Positions 46,171 through 56,811 of a DNA stretch of 64,000 bases are shown one piece after another; the first letter of the stretch is position 1, and each line of letters starts with the position of its first letter. A program made the translations under genes and the position numbers. Source of the stretch: Amoebophrya sp. A120 (taxonomy: Eukaryota; Sar; Dinophyceae; Syndiniales; Amoebophryaceae); NCBI GenBank assembly GCA_905178155.1, contig CAJINV010000001.1, forward strand, positions 1,539,904-1,603,903, in the 5' to 3' direction. A model generated the notes under the pieces. The model was not told the DNA's origin, searched no databases, and saw nothing but the letters and a program-made list of their open reading frames with translations.

Positions 46171-46690
46171 GTGGTGGACAACACGACAGAGAGGAGCAAA
46201 ACAGACGGTCGCTTCGAAGTAGTTCCTACAATAGAAGAAGGTCAAAAGAAGCAAGATCCCATTAGTGTAGGCTCGTTCAAAGAAAAACCATATTTCTATG
46301 GACTTCTTGGCTCCTCAAGAGTTTTAGGCGAGGCCACTTATCAATTAATACGTCGTTTTTTTTCGGCCTCGGCAAAAACGACATCAGAAAGCTTATTACA
46401 CACATCAGTCACGATACGGTGGATTGCGAATGAACGAATGAGAGAGAAGACTACGACAGACATGCAAATGCGCATGGGCATGCGTAAGCGTATGGACCCT
46501 ACACGGACACGATTGACGACACGAATTATTCCACACATGTTTTTTCCACGACTACAAAGACGACCCAGAGTTTGTTTACATACGACAATGAACACGAGCA
46601 TGTGCATGCAGGAGCTGCAGCTACAGCTTGCGCTGCAACTCGGACCGATTATGCAACGAGCGACAAGATGAACACAACGTCCGGCCTTGC
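46171..46690. other. Intergenic, 5' flank of EF-hand gene
   Basis: No coding character on either strand. Composition is ordinary until about 46690, where the GC-rich island begins. Confidence 0.4.
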
Positions 46691-48480
46691 TTGGTAGCGT
46701 AAACGGTCACGCGTTTTGCTTGCGGGATGGCTGCGAACTTTCCACGCGGGTTTTTTGTTTGAGTAGTGCTTGAGTAAGGTCTACATAGAGTCGACGAAAT
46801 GCTTGGCCGGCTGCCATCCGCGCGCCACGGTCGGACCGACGGAAGCCGGCCGGCCGCTATCTACGTACGGCGCCCGAGATCAATCTAGGCGCCCGATTCT
46901 AAAAATGACGCGCCCACAGGATTTTCGGTCTTCTTGGTTGCGCTCCAGCGGATGGTTGGAACGACCGAACACGGCCGGGGGGCAGTTGCCTAGGAGGCCA
47001 CCCGGCGCGGGCCGCCCGGCGCGCTCGGTTCACCAACGTACTGCGGCCGCGCTATATCGGCGGCCTTGCGTTGCCTGCGTGCGTACGGCGGGCCCGGCCG
47101 CGCACCCGGACGGGCACCCGCGGCCGAGTCTCGGGGCCTCATGCATTGCCATAGCCCATCGCCCGCCCCAGGCAAATGAGTTTGCTTATTCACGAGCTTA
47201 GGCCTACGCCTGCCCCGCTCCACGATGTTGCCGGGTTCGGGCTCCCTCCGGCCGACTTTGTTTTCCGGGCTCGCTACGGCGCTGGGGCGCTCCCTTCTCG
47301 CCCCGATGCCCCGGCGCGCTGTCTTGCTGACCACATAAACTGGGCCGGTGCTTCTTTTCCCATGCCCCCCAAACTACAGAAAAAAAACATCGGCGCGAGA
47401 GCTCTGCTATGCGTGCCGCCTTCGACCTACCTCCACCCCCGCCCGGCCGCGTCCGCACGCAGTTCCGGCCCTTCGGCCCCGGCCCGCGCCCGGCGGGCCG
47501 GCCGCCTTTACGGCCCCGGCCGCCTTCGCCTCCATACATTCTGCCGCTGCGTGCCGGCCCATGCGCGGCCCAACCTGTCCGCCGAGCCACCGCGCCAAAA
47601 TTTGGCCGCGGAGGAGGCCCATCCACATGCGTAGCCCGCACGGCTGTGCATTTGCTACGTAGGTAGGTGCCGCAAGGGCAATTGCGCTCACGCCCACAGC
47701 GGCTCTCCGTGGACGAGTATGGGGCCGCGCCAGCGATTAACGACAGAGGCCCCACACTGAACACTGAGAGGCCTCATTCTCGAGCGAAGCGCTGCAGGGA
47801 GGTGACGCCACATTCCCCTGGCTTCTGCGGGCAGCCTCTCAGCACGGCATCCGCCACCTCTCCCCCTTCATGCTGCGTGATGTAGGCCACGCGGATGGCT
47901 TTTCATTTCTGGGCCGACCCCTCCACTTTGCGCCCTGACTTTCAGCGCAGCGTCCCGCAGGCTCAGAAAGAAGGGCGGACGCGCTGGGGCGGCGCCTGCG
48001 GTTCGGGGCCACCCCGCGCCGGGGCGGCTTTGCCGCAAGCGCGCACGCCCGAGCTGGACGGACCAGGAAAATAACCGGCCGCGCGCACCGGCGCGCCAAT
48101 GTCTGCACTCTGGGGCCCCTTTACCAACTCGCTGCGTGCCATATAAGTCGCGGCGGCCCCAAATACATGCTCCAGTCGCGGCCGCCTTTCGCAATCGTTC
48201 TGGGTCGGGCCAGACGATTAAGGCGCGCAACGTGTTCGCGACCGTGTACAGCAACCGGGGTGGCGCGCCCGCTCACCGTGGGGCCTTTCGGCTCTTGCGC
48301 GGCCACACTTGTCCGCCGGCCATTCCCAGACGCCGCCGAGTGGCAGCGGGGCACATCCACACGCCGGCCGCCTTCTCGTTGGGCGCCCCCCCGATTTGAA
48401 CCCGCAACGTTTTGGCGAAGCCGCGGGCACGGCGCTCAGACCACTGGCCGACCTGGCCCCCGGTCAACGCTAGCGCAACC
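46690..48480. repeat. GC-rich island, probably diverged SINE-type repeats
   Basis: About 1.8 kb with very high G+C and GGCCGG words, sharply bounded on both sides. Long open frames on both strands are Ala/Arg/Pro/Gly-rich artefacts of composition. Two segments, 47568-47632 and 48298-48363, share TGTCCGCCG followed about 45 bp later by CATCCACA, so the island seems to contain at least two diverged copies of one unit. The right-hand end, read on the minus strand, starts with tRNA-like promoter boxes (separate feature). Confidence 0.55.
48390..48462 (-). ncRNA. tRNA-like head (pol III A and B boxes), probable SINE start
   Basis: On the minus strand, AGGTCGGCCAGTGGTCTGAG resembles the A-box/D-arm of Leu/Ser tRNAs, and 35-45 bp later GCGGGTTCAAATC matches the B-box. 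The acceptor and T stems do not pair, so this is not a functional tRNA. It looks like the internal RNA polymerase III promoter of a tRNA-derived short retroposon or a tRNA pseudogene. Confidence 0.5.
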
Positions 48481-49452
48481 CTCTGGGCAGCAACCTCCTT
48501 GCTTGGCTGCCTTTTCACTATATAGAAGCACTCACGGAACACTACTTCTACATCTACTTCGACGAGAAGTTGGACACGTAGTACACGGGAACACACTTCA
48601 CACACACTTCTGCAACTCGATCCTTGTGTTTGTCATTGAAAAGAGCTATAGCGTAGAAGTGATTTGATTTTTTTGGTGCAATCTCATTCTTTCCAACAAA
48701 ACGGATCACGACTAATGCGATCTCCATGTCGCCCTCGGGAAGCGAAAGAGAGTTCTTTAAAAACATTCCCAAAATTCCATCTCTCTGTTCAAAACGTCGC
48801 CAGTCCCTTTGCGTTAGTCGTAGGAGCCAAGAGCTTCAAAACCTTTTCTACTCCCACTGGAGAGCTTCCCTATCGTATCCTATCATGTGCTGTGGGAACA
48901 AAGAAACATATGGCATCGGCTAGCTTCTTTCATGACTTCTATCGTATCGTACAAAATGTAGCAACATATTATCCTACAGTCTACATCTTTGTCAACGGTA
49001 ATGAATTTTAGATTTTTTTTGGTAAATTACGACATCTGAATGAATGTCGCAAAAAGTAGGTTCTCGTGCGGCTTTTTTCTTTGCTGGCTGCGTGGAAGGT
49101 TTCAACGCTTCTCTGCAGACAAACGTGATCAAGTAAAGGAAGTAGTTTGGCTTGACAAAAGAAGTATAGCCGCATGCATTGAATCATCTTCAGATACTTT
49201 TCAAAACCATTTTTTCAAAACTGCTTTCCCTCAGGTACACCACTTCCTTGACACCCAGTGTGAATTATTTCCAAATTTGCGATATGAAAAAAAAAGTTGA
49301 TTTTTATGAAAAATCTTTCCCTAGGACATGGAACCACCTCGGTCGTGCCAACGTCCCTGATAAATGAGGGGACCGAATTCAGATTGATAGATAAAAAAGG
49401 TTCACTTTCTTATTGTAGAAAACATTTAGCAGCTGTAGATCTAGAACCAGCA
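48481..49452. other. Intergenic
   Basis: About 1 kb of ordinary composition between the GC-rich island and the ABC gene stop codon. A 115-codon open frame at 48664-49011 (plus) has no family character and is not called. Confidence 0.4.
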
Positions 49453-52400
49453 CTAGATGTCCATTTTCGTTTGCTCCTCCTCTAACAAAATTGCCTCCTG
49501 TTTGGCAGCGAACTTGAGAAAGATCTGTTCAATGGTTGGCTCGCCAATGCTAAAATCTTCCACGGCAAAACTCTTGTTTCGGCACAACTGCATCGAGCAG
49601 CCTGCCCCACTTCCGGCTGCCGACGAACTGTTTTCCTGACACCACTGAAACAGCTTTTCCATTCGCAAGCTCTGCCTTTCTACGCCCAGCATTACACGGA
49701 ACCTCGAGTCGGAAAACGCGTGTTTTTCTAGAACGAAAAGCTTTGCACTTGCAGCTGCAGCCCCTGCCGCTGCTGTTTCTTCCATTTTGCTTGTACTACT
49801 GAGGGGTAGCTCTATAACTCCGGTGGCTTCATCGGCATTGTTATGCTCTTCGCTTGCCGAAGGTGAAACGATTGAAGCGGCGTCGTCACAGATCGTCTTC
49901 TCCACCTCAGAGTTGTGCCGGCCATGCAAGAGCAGCTGTTGCACATCGGCTAAAATCTCGACAATCGCAGCGTCCATACCAACAGGAGCAGCTCCATCCA
50001 ATTCCAAATTCTTCTTGTTGTTGTTCAATGCGCGGCAATACAAATCGACGTGGCACAGACTGCCGTACACCTGCTTAATCCGGCTGGTTGTACCCAAACA
50101 CTGGAGCTTCCCCGAAACCAAAATGCAGACCCGGTCGCACACCGCCTCCACTTCGCTCATGCTGTGGGTCGTGGTAATCACGGTCTGGTTGCTCGCCCGG
50201 TTTTGCAAAACCTTCCAAAGTAAGCGCTGCGAGACGATATCTACCCCGGCGGAAAGCTCATCGAGGAGCAAAATCTTCGGTTCAGTGATGAGCGCTACCG
50301 CGAAGGAGAGCCGCCGCATCATACCCCCAGAATATTCTCCGACGACCTTTGGCGAATACGGGTCGAGACCAACACTGTTCAGAATGGCATCGATTAGCAG
50401 CGTCGTTGTGTCTGTGGGAGAAGGGACGCGGCCCTTCTTGTTCGCGATAACCTGTTTTTCCATCAACTGCAAAGCATTCATGGACCAGGAGTGCTTTGCA
50501 ATCTCCACGCCACTAATTTTCACGTACAGCTCCAAATGCTGCCGCGCCGTTGCATACGGAAACAGGTGGTAGTCAAACTGCGGCACGATTCCCATCTTCT
50601 GGTAAGCCTTTCCGAACCCGGACCGCGTGACATCCTCACCGAACACTATAATCTGTCCGTCCGTCGGCGGGCCGCTGTCGTCATAGTTCCCGGAAAGCAT
50701 CGTGAAGAGCGTCGACTTCCCAGCGCCGTTGGGCCCAAGAAGACCGAAGCACTGCCCGGATTGGACCCCAAGGGAGACCCCGCCCAGAGCGTACTTTGGA
50801 CAAGAAGGGTTCGCCGGATTGTCGAACTTCTTTTCCAGGTCGAGGACTGCAATGTCATCAGGATGAATGATCGACGTGGTACTTGCTTTATTGCGATAGA
50901 TTTTCAACATACCAGTCGTGGCCGCGCCTACAACTTCTGGAGCAGAGCCATGGGTTCGTTCCTTGTTGAGGACATGGCGCAAGCGCCTCTCTTCCTCGAC
51001 AACGTCCGGGTCGCGGCCATCGTCTTCCGGAAAAGGGTCAGTGTAAGCGTGTGCAATCTTCTGTCCTTTGGAAGCGGAAAGTAGGGGGTCTCTGGCTTCG
51101 TCTTGTTCATCCGATGGGCCTACTGCTCTCAAGGCTCCTTGAGGACTATGATGGTGGGCTTGTTTATTTCCTTTCGCGTTCGCCCTCTTCGTGCAGCAAG
51201 AGAACAAACCCCTTCGCCTTCCCTGATGCCCGTCGCAGAAGATCGACAGCAGCCACATCGCCAAACGGAGGAAAAATCCGAAAAAAAGACTCAGCCACGT
51301 CCACACATTTACCGTCGTGACGAAGTCCTGTCCCGACGCCCAGCTCTCGTGACGCACGGAGTTTTGGAGCGATTCCGTTCGTATGACCACTCTTGGGTTG
51401 TCCTTTTTCACTATTCCAAAAGAGAGATCCGCCGGGGTTGCGGAGTTCAGAACCTTCATCAGATAACCGGGAAACGAGGCGCCGAAGTAGAATTGTGGCG
51501 TTTGGTACTTTGCCGTCAGGGCCTGCACTTTTTCGAAGTGAAATTTGTCTCGTTGCACCATCGCGGCAGTGCCGGCCATCACTCGGTCCTGCAGAGTCGC
51601 GTTTTGCAACAGCGTGTCCGCAATGGCATCGGTGTCGCCGACGACAAAGCTTCGGGCCGCCATCGCGTCTTTGAGTCCCTCCCAGTAAAAGTGCAGCCAG
51701 GCGAGGACGTATTGAGAGGAAAAATCCCCCCTCCCCATATCGAAAAGGTATCTCTCCGAAAATTAGCGTTGCTGATTTGAGGTCACAAATCACGTTTGTC
51801 TTGCAAGAAGACAAGGGCAGAAGCTTCCGCCCCATTAGGGAAGCGATTTGCCATGCTGTTTGGCCTAAAGGTCATCCGTTTGCAATGCTGAACAACTAGA
51901 CCTGACGAGCTCTCCCACCTAGGCTGCGGATCTGGCCGGAGTGCCTTACTGCAAGACAAATGTGATTTGTGTACTCAAATACAGCGAACACAAATCTCGT
52001 TTTCGATATGGGGAGGGGGGATTTTTCCTCTCAATAGGACGTTGCGTTTGTTCAGAAGGTCTTTGTAAACCACTGCCATCGCGTATCCACAGTAAATTTA
52101 CCGTACACGTTGTACAAATGCGGTCTGTCCATGGCAAAACTTGGCTTCGATCCTAGTTTAGCATGACAAGTTTCACGCTCGTCCAAATTGGGGAAATTTG
52201 TGATGCATCTTGTACATGTAGATGTACGGGAAATTTGTATTGCATATCGCTATGTTCGGGAAAAAAATCGGCAGCGCGATGCGCTGGATCGCCGTCAGGG
52301 CCTTGCTCGCGGACATGAGGGGCAACGGGTCGGAGACATCGTTCGGAAAGTACGTCTGCGTCATCAGCTTGCTGACTGAGGAGATCTCCTCATCTGCCGC

Positions 52401-55400
52401 CAGGACTACGCGCGGCGGGGTCTGCAGGAAGGGGCCGTAGAGGATAACTGGGAGGACTAATTGGAGAATTAAAAACAAATTGGACCGCCACGGCTGGCCC
52501 TCGGCGAGCAGGCTGCCCAGAACCAAGGCGTCGATGCTGTAGATCAACCCGAGGAGCCACAGCATTGCCTGCAGCGTCGGGGTTCCGTACTTCCAGGGCG
52601 TCGAGAGCGTCTGCGTAGCCGCCGCGAAGCCGAGGAGCATGACCAGCAGGGCGGGGAGCAGAAAAAACAGGACGGTGCCGAGTTTGTACGCCGACCGGGA
52701 AACGCCGTGGATGAGTAAGTGCGCCAGCCGGCCCTGTTCGCGCTCCTCGCGGAAACGCCCGGTTAATAACGCCTGGCCGCAGCCCACAAAGGCGAGCAGA
52801 CTGAAGTACACGCTCGTCAGCTCCGGGGCCGAGGCAAACACGGTGTTGCCGTTGTCGGGCGTGCGAGCGCAGAACAACCACAGAAACAAAATCACCGCAA
52901 CGGCTGGGATGAACACAGCAGTGAATTCACTTTGAAACCGGAAACGGCACACCGCAAGAACCTGTCGCCAGAAATGAAAGGTGCGGGTAGTGAGTGTATT
53001 CTTCATCGTGGCGGATGTTGTGCCGGCTTTTGCTGCAGAAATGTCGGTGTCGTTGTTGTTCTTCTTCTTTGCTTCAACTGTGCGCGAGCTGTTATTGGTA
53101 CTCGGGTCCGTGGAAATGTAAGTCGCTTGGGCATCGCCGCCTTTCGCTGCATCGACAATATCTGCTCCAGCGACCAGACTGGCTCTAAAGAGCGCTTCTT
53201 GTGCAACATCTTCGTCTTCTTCATCTTCCCCGAGCTTTTGAAAAACCTCTTCCAAGGTGGTCTTCTGCACGGTCACGCGCTCGTCGAGAGAAAACTGCTG
53301 CTGCACTTCTGGCTTGGATAAATCTTCCAAAATCACCGGCAGCGCGGCCGCATGCTCGTACGGGACCAGACACTGCAAAAACCGCCCGGGCGCGTCCGTC
53401 TTCGTGATCTGTTGCAAGCGAATCTTCGTGCGCGGATTGTGGAAGATTACCTCTCGGCTCGCACGCAACAAAAGATCAGAGCGAGAGAGTTTAGAATCGC
53501 TTTTGTCGCTTGGTGCACTCCCCTCGTTTTCACTCTGCAGCGTGATCCAGAACCCGGCCCCGTGTTCCACTTTCATTTGACCAGAGGTGCCGCTTGCGAC
53601 TACTTCGCCGTGGGCGAGGATGACTTTCTCTTCCGCCAACATGTCAGCCTCTTCCAAGTAGTGCGTACTGAACACACAAGCCCGGTTCTCCTCACGGCAA
53701 ACGCGATCTAACAGGATCCAGAAGTCTCGCCGTGCCTGTGGGTCCAGCCCGCTGGTAGGCTCGTCCAGTAGGAGGAGAGAGTCTTGTTGCAGCAGCGCAC
53801 AAAGTGTCCACATGCGGCGTTTTTGCCCGCCCGAGAGCGCGGCGCAGTTAGTGTCCAGCTTTTCCTTGATGCCTAGCGCCTCGGCGTAGTCGAGCATCTT
53901 TGCGGTCAGGAAATCACTTTGCTCCGCATTTTTAACTTGGTGACGTTCAGCAGGCTTAGACGAGGCACCGCAACGTTCTGAGCCTCCAGTCATGCCAGGA
54001 TGTGTTGGATTTTGCAGCGTGACCTTCTTCCCCGTCGAGTTTTGTAGGTCCAAAAAGAAGAGCAAATGTTCCCTCATCGTGTAGCCTTTCCACATCGGAT
54101 TCTGCTGTGGGCAGAAACCAAGGCGCTTCCGCACCTCAGAGGGATTGGCCTTCACCGAAAATCCGTTGACCACAGCGTCGCCGCTTGTGGAGGGGATCAA
54201 AGCTGTCAGTTGCCGCAGCAAAGTGGTCTTGCCCGCACCATTATGACCGAGCAGAGCGAAGATTTGCCCTGGGCGAACTTCAAAGGAAATGTCGGTGTTG
54301 ACAAATTTCGTCCCGTCGTAGCTTTTGCTCATGTTCACGACTCGCAGCGCGGCAGGACGGCTCGCTTGTTCCGGTGCCGACGAGATTTTCATCGCCTCAT
54401 CAGTAACCTGATTTTCGTTCTTCTTGTTCTTTTCGACATCTCCATCTGCTAAAGAACCTTTAATTTCGTCCGCACTATCAGATGAATTCCGCAGAGCAAA
54501 GTGCCAGAACAGCGTGGCCCACAGCAGGAAATTCAGAACAACGGCTGCGTAGTCCAACCCTAGCACCGTCCACCCGCCAAAACCCATTCGATCGTTCAGA
54601 CTTTTCGCCGTGGCGTTGCTCACAAGTTCTGCCGTCAAATCCGGCGTCGAGTCTTGTCCGTACACACGTTCCCCCGGCGGGAGCGGATTCCCGGTGTACA
54701 TGCACCAAAAATTGCTCCGTGCGTCCAGAAACGGCGGGAGGTCTGAATTGACGATCGGCTTCGGTCTCGCGAAGGCCGCACGCAAGACGTCCAGCCAGGT
54801 GTGCATCTGGATCCACATTTTCGCCCCCGTGTAGCCGGGGAGCAAGATGCCGAAGAAGAAATGGAGAATCGCCCCGAAGTACGCACCAACCGGACTCACG
54901 ATTGCCTCACACGTCCGCGTGTCCGCCGCCCCGCGGTTGAAGGTGAATTCGGCTATGTAGGCACTGAAGGAATTCGGTGAGGACAGCAGCAGATCCGTCA
55001 TTAGGAACGCAACACCCGAGAGAAAAGCGGTGTTCGTCAGGAGCGATTTCGCCCCTTCCGCTTTTCCCGCACTGTTCCCGTACGTCAACCCCAAGACCGC
55101 GGAAAACAATAACACCGACAGCACCGGGAACACCACCTGGGCGAACAGCGTGAAGATCATCGGTTCCGCGTAGGCTCTGTGGTTCGAATAGATATGGGGA
55201 AGGAAAGACACAGTTACAAACCCGATTATTGGAAACGGCAGGAAGAAAAGCCCGTGGGTGAAAAATTTCGACCCCCAGTAATTTTCCTTCTTCCCGCCGT
55301 AGATCTGCACGATGTCGAGCATACCATTAAACCGCTCCTGAAATACGTGGAAGTACAGATTCGCCGCGAGGTAATACAAGCCCGGAAGGTAGGAGGTGAA

Positions 55401-55730
55401 GGCGAAAATACAGACCGTCATGTAGGTCGCGAACGGCCCCGACGGATCGCTCGAAACGCTCCAAGATTCGTACCCACCTCCCGTACCGGCGTCGGCACGG
55501 TCGAAAACGGAGTAGAGAGTCGTGGCTTCACCTCCTTCTGTTGCCCCGTCCGTCGTGTCGGCCCCGAGGCCATTGACGTACAGCTCGGTCAGAACCAGGG
55601 GAAACAAGACACAGAGCAACCCGGCCAGGAACACGTTCGGAATCAGAATCGCGTACCCGTGCCCGCCACTGCCCCAATTGAACATGTGCCACAGGTTTTG
55701 CGTGGCGAACAGAGCGAACTGGCTCTTCAT
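49453..55730 (-). CDS. ABCA-type full ABC transporter
   Basis: Membrane ATPase of the ABCA class, whose members move lipids. Exons 52247-55730, 52037-52083 and 49453-51709 give about 1,925 residues in the order TMD-NBD-TMD-NBD. The first half has about seven hydrophobic segments. NBD1 follows: Walker A GHNGAGKTT near residue 492, signature LSGGQKRRM near 630, Walker B SLLLLDEPTSGLD, and switch His in FSTHYLEEAD. The second membrane domain (FIPAVAVILFLWLF to LFLILQLVLPVILY, then VWTWLSLFFGFFLRLAMWLL) leads to NBD2: Walker A GPNGAGKST near 1498, signature YSGGMMRRL, Walker B ILLLDELSAGVD, and THSMSEVE. THYLEEADML and the C-terminal extension after each NBD are typical of ABCA. Both sites keep catalytic Glu and His, so both should hydrolyse ATP. 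Two introners lie back to back in the middle of the gene. Confidence 0.93.
51710..52036. mobile_element. Introner, family D, subtype 2 (ABC gene)
   Basis: TATTGAGAGGAAAAATCCCC...ATTTTTCCTCTCAATA with perfect GGACG flanks (51705-51709, 52037-52041). Interior is nearly collinear with the copy at 30749. Removal yields LLNKRNVLAWLHFYW. Confidence 0.95.
52084..52246. mobile_element. Introner, family F (ABC gene)
   Basis: TATCCACAGTAAATTTACCG...CCCGTACATC-type inverted end finishing GTATTGCATA; flanks TCGCG and TCGCT differ at one base. Contains GCATGACAAG. Removal yields PIFFPNIAMAVVYKDLL in frame; left in, it stops the protein after about 15 codons. Confidence 0.88.
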
Positions 55731-56524
55731 TTTGAAATGAAACGGGAAAAACCGCCTTCTTGAAGGAAGATATAAACTATTCTAGTTTCGTGTTTATTGG
55801 CAGAATAGTAGGACGTTGAAAACTAAAGATTAGATACAAAACAGATTAAACAAACTAAAAAAAGATGTTGTTGTTGATATTATCGAGGTCGCAACGCTGA
55901 TCCAATAGAAAACGTTCAAGATTCGTGACAAGGCAAAAAAGTTTTAAATCTGAACAAGGATCTTCCGGATCATCTTTGCACTAGAGCGTCCTCAACCATG
56001 ACCACTAAGATGACTAAAGAGATCATCTTTATCGTTCAAAAAAAGTCACCACATACGGATACGTTTGAGGCTCAGGCTGAGGCTCTCACTGTTGATCACT
56101 ATAGTTTTAGAGCGTCGCTCCTTCTTCTCGTCTGTGCTGTGGTGGATCATTTTCTTGACTTTACCAGCGGCCTACTGCTGCGTCTTGTGATCTCGATCGT
56201 GCTTTACTTTAGCAGCAATTGTTTCCGGCGAACGCGCAAGAAACTTCACGACGACCTTGGCATTGCTAGCATAAACATTTTTTTTCATTAGAACCAGATG
56301 GAACGAAATCGAAAACGAAATTTACTTTTTTCTTGGAAAATCATGCTCCATGCGGACTGGGCGACTTGATCAACCTTCATCGGTCTACGACCATACCGGT
56401 ATCACATCGTTACTTTACATCAATCGTTTTATACTCTTTGTAAGTGACCGTCGTGACGGGATTTTTTTCGTTTTTTTGTAAACCACTCGCAGAATTTGCA
56501 TATAGCAACAATTGAAGATAGAGG
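55731..56524. other. Intergenic, 5' flank of ABC gene
   Basis: No convincing gene. A 97-codon plus-strand open frame at 55998-56291 is partly hydrophobic but matches nothing I know and is opposite to its neighbours. Confidence 0.4.
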
Positions 56525-56799
56525 ACAGTGTCTATTCTTTTGATAGACACAGGCTCAGCGGAAAAGGAAAAGCCTCCAGGTCTTGTTGTCGATGTAGTCC
56601 AGGCGATTATTGACTACAAAACGTCAATGCGCTGGAAGAATCTGGTCACGAAGGCATCGCATCGGTCGTCAACGACCAGTTGGTGTGGGAAACGCTTGTG
56701 ATCTGTCCACAGTGGCCTCAAAGTCACACTCCGTCCGGCAAGGAAAGTCGAAGTGATGCTGATGTGATGGCGGCAATCAAGAAGTCAAAATTGGGTTGA
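56525..56799 (+). pseudogene. Coding-like fragment in two frames
   Basis: One frame from 56525 reads ILLIDTGSAEKEKPPGLVVD and VVQAIIDYKTSMRWKNLV; from about 56640 the protein-like reading moves to another frame (ASVVNDQLVWETLVICPQW, later DADVMAAIKKSKLG) and stops at 56799. Both halves have better protein character than the surrounding DNA, and the strand is opposite to its neighbours. It could be a frameshifted gene relic or two exons of a small gene. The IDTGSA motif recalls an aspartic-protease active site, but that is too little to claim. Confidence 0.3.
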
Positions 56800-56811
56800 G
56801 GAAATCGTGAC

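Noticed and set aside
44821-46671. 616-codon plus-strand ORF opposite the EF-hand gene
   Set aside because: It is the antisense shadow of the minus-strand gene, Val/Leu/Arg-rich without motifs; the minus strand has the splice-consistent protein.
48390-48462. Functional tRNA gene
   Set aside because: A and B boxes are present but acceptor and T stems do not pair; kept only as a tRNA-like promoter.
46770-48667. Many overlapping open frames of 60-190 codons in the GC-rich island
   Set aside because: Open on all frames because of high G+C and few stop codons; Ala/Arg/Pro/Gly-rich and not conserved-looking.
7657-52246. Introners as degenerate coding insertions or inteins
   Set aside because: Most contain stops in the gene frame, have DNA-level inverted ends and target duplications, and removal restores conserved protein sequence.
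55998-56291. 97-codon plus-strand ORF with a hydrophobic stretch
   Set aside because: No family likeness, opposite to neighbours, ordinary intergenic composition.
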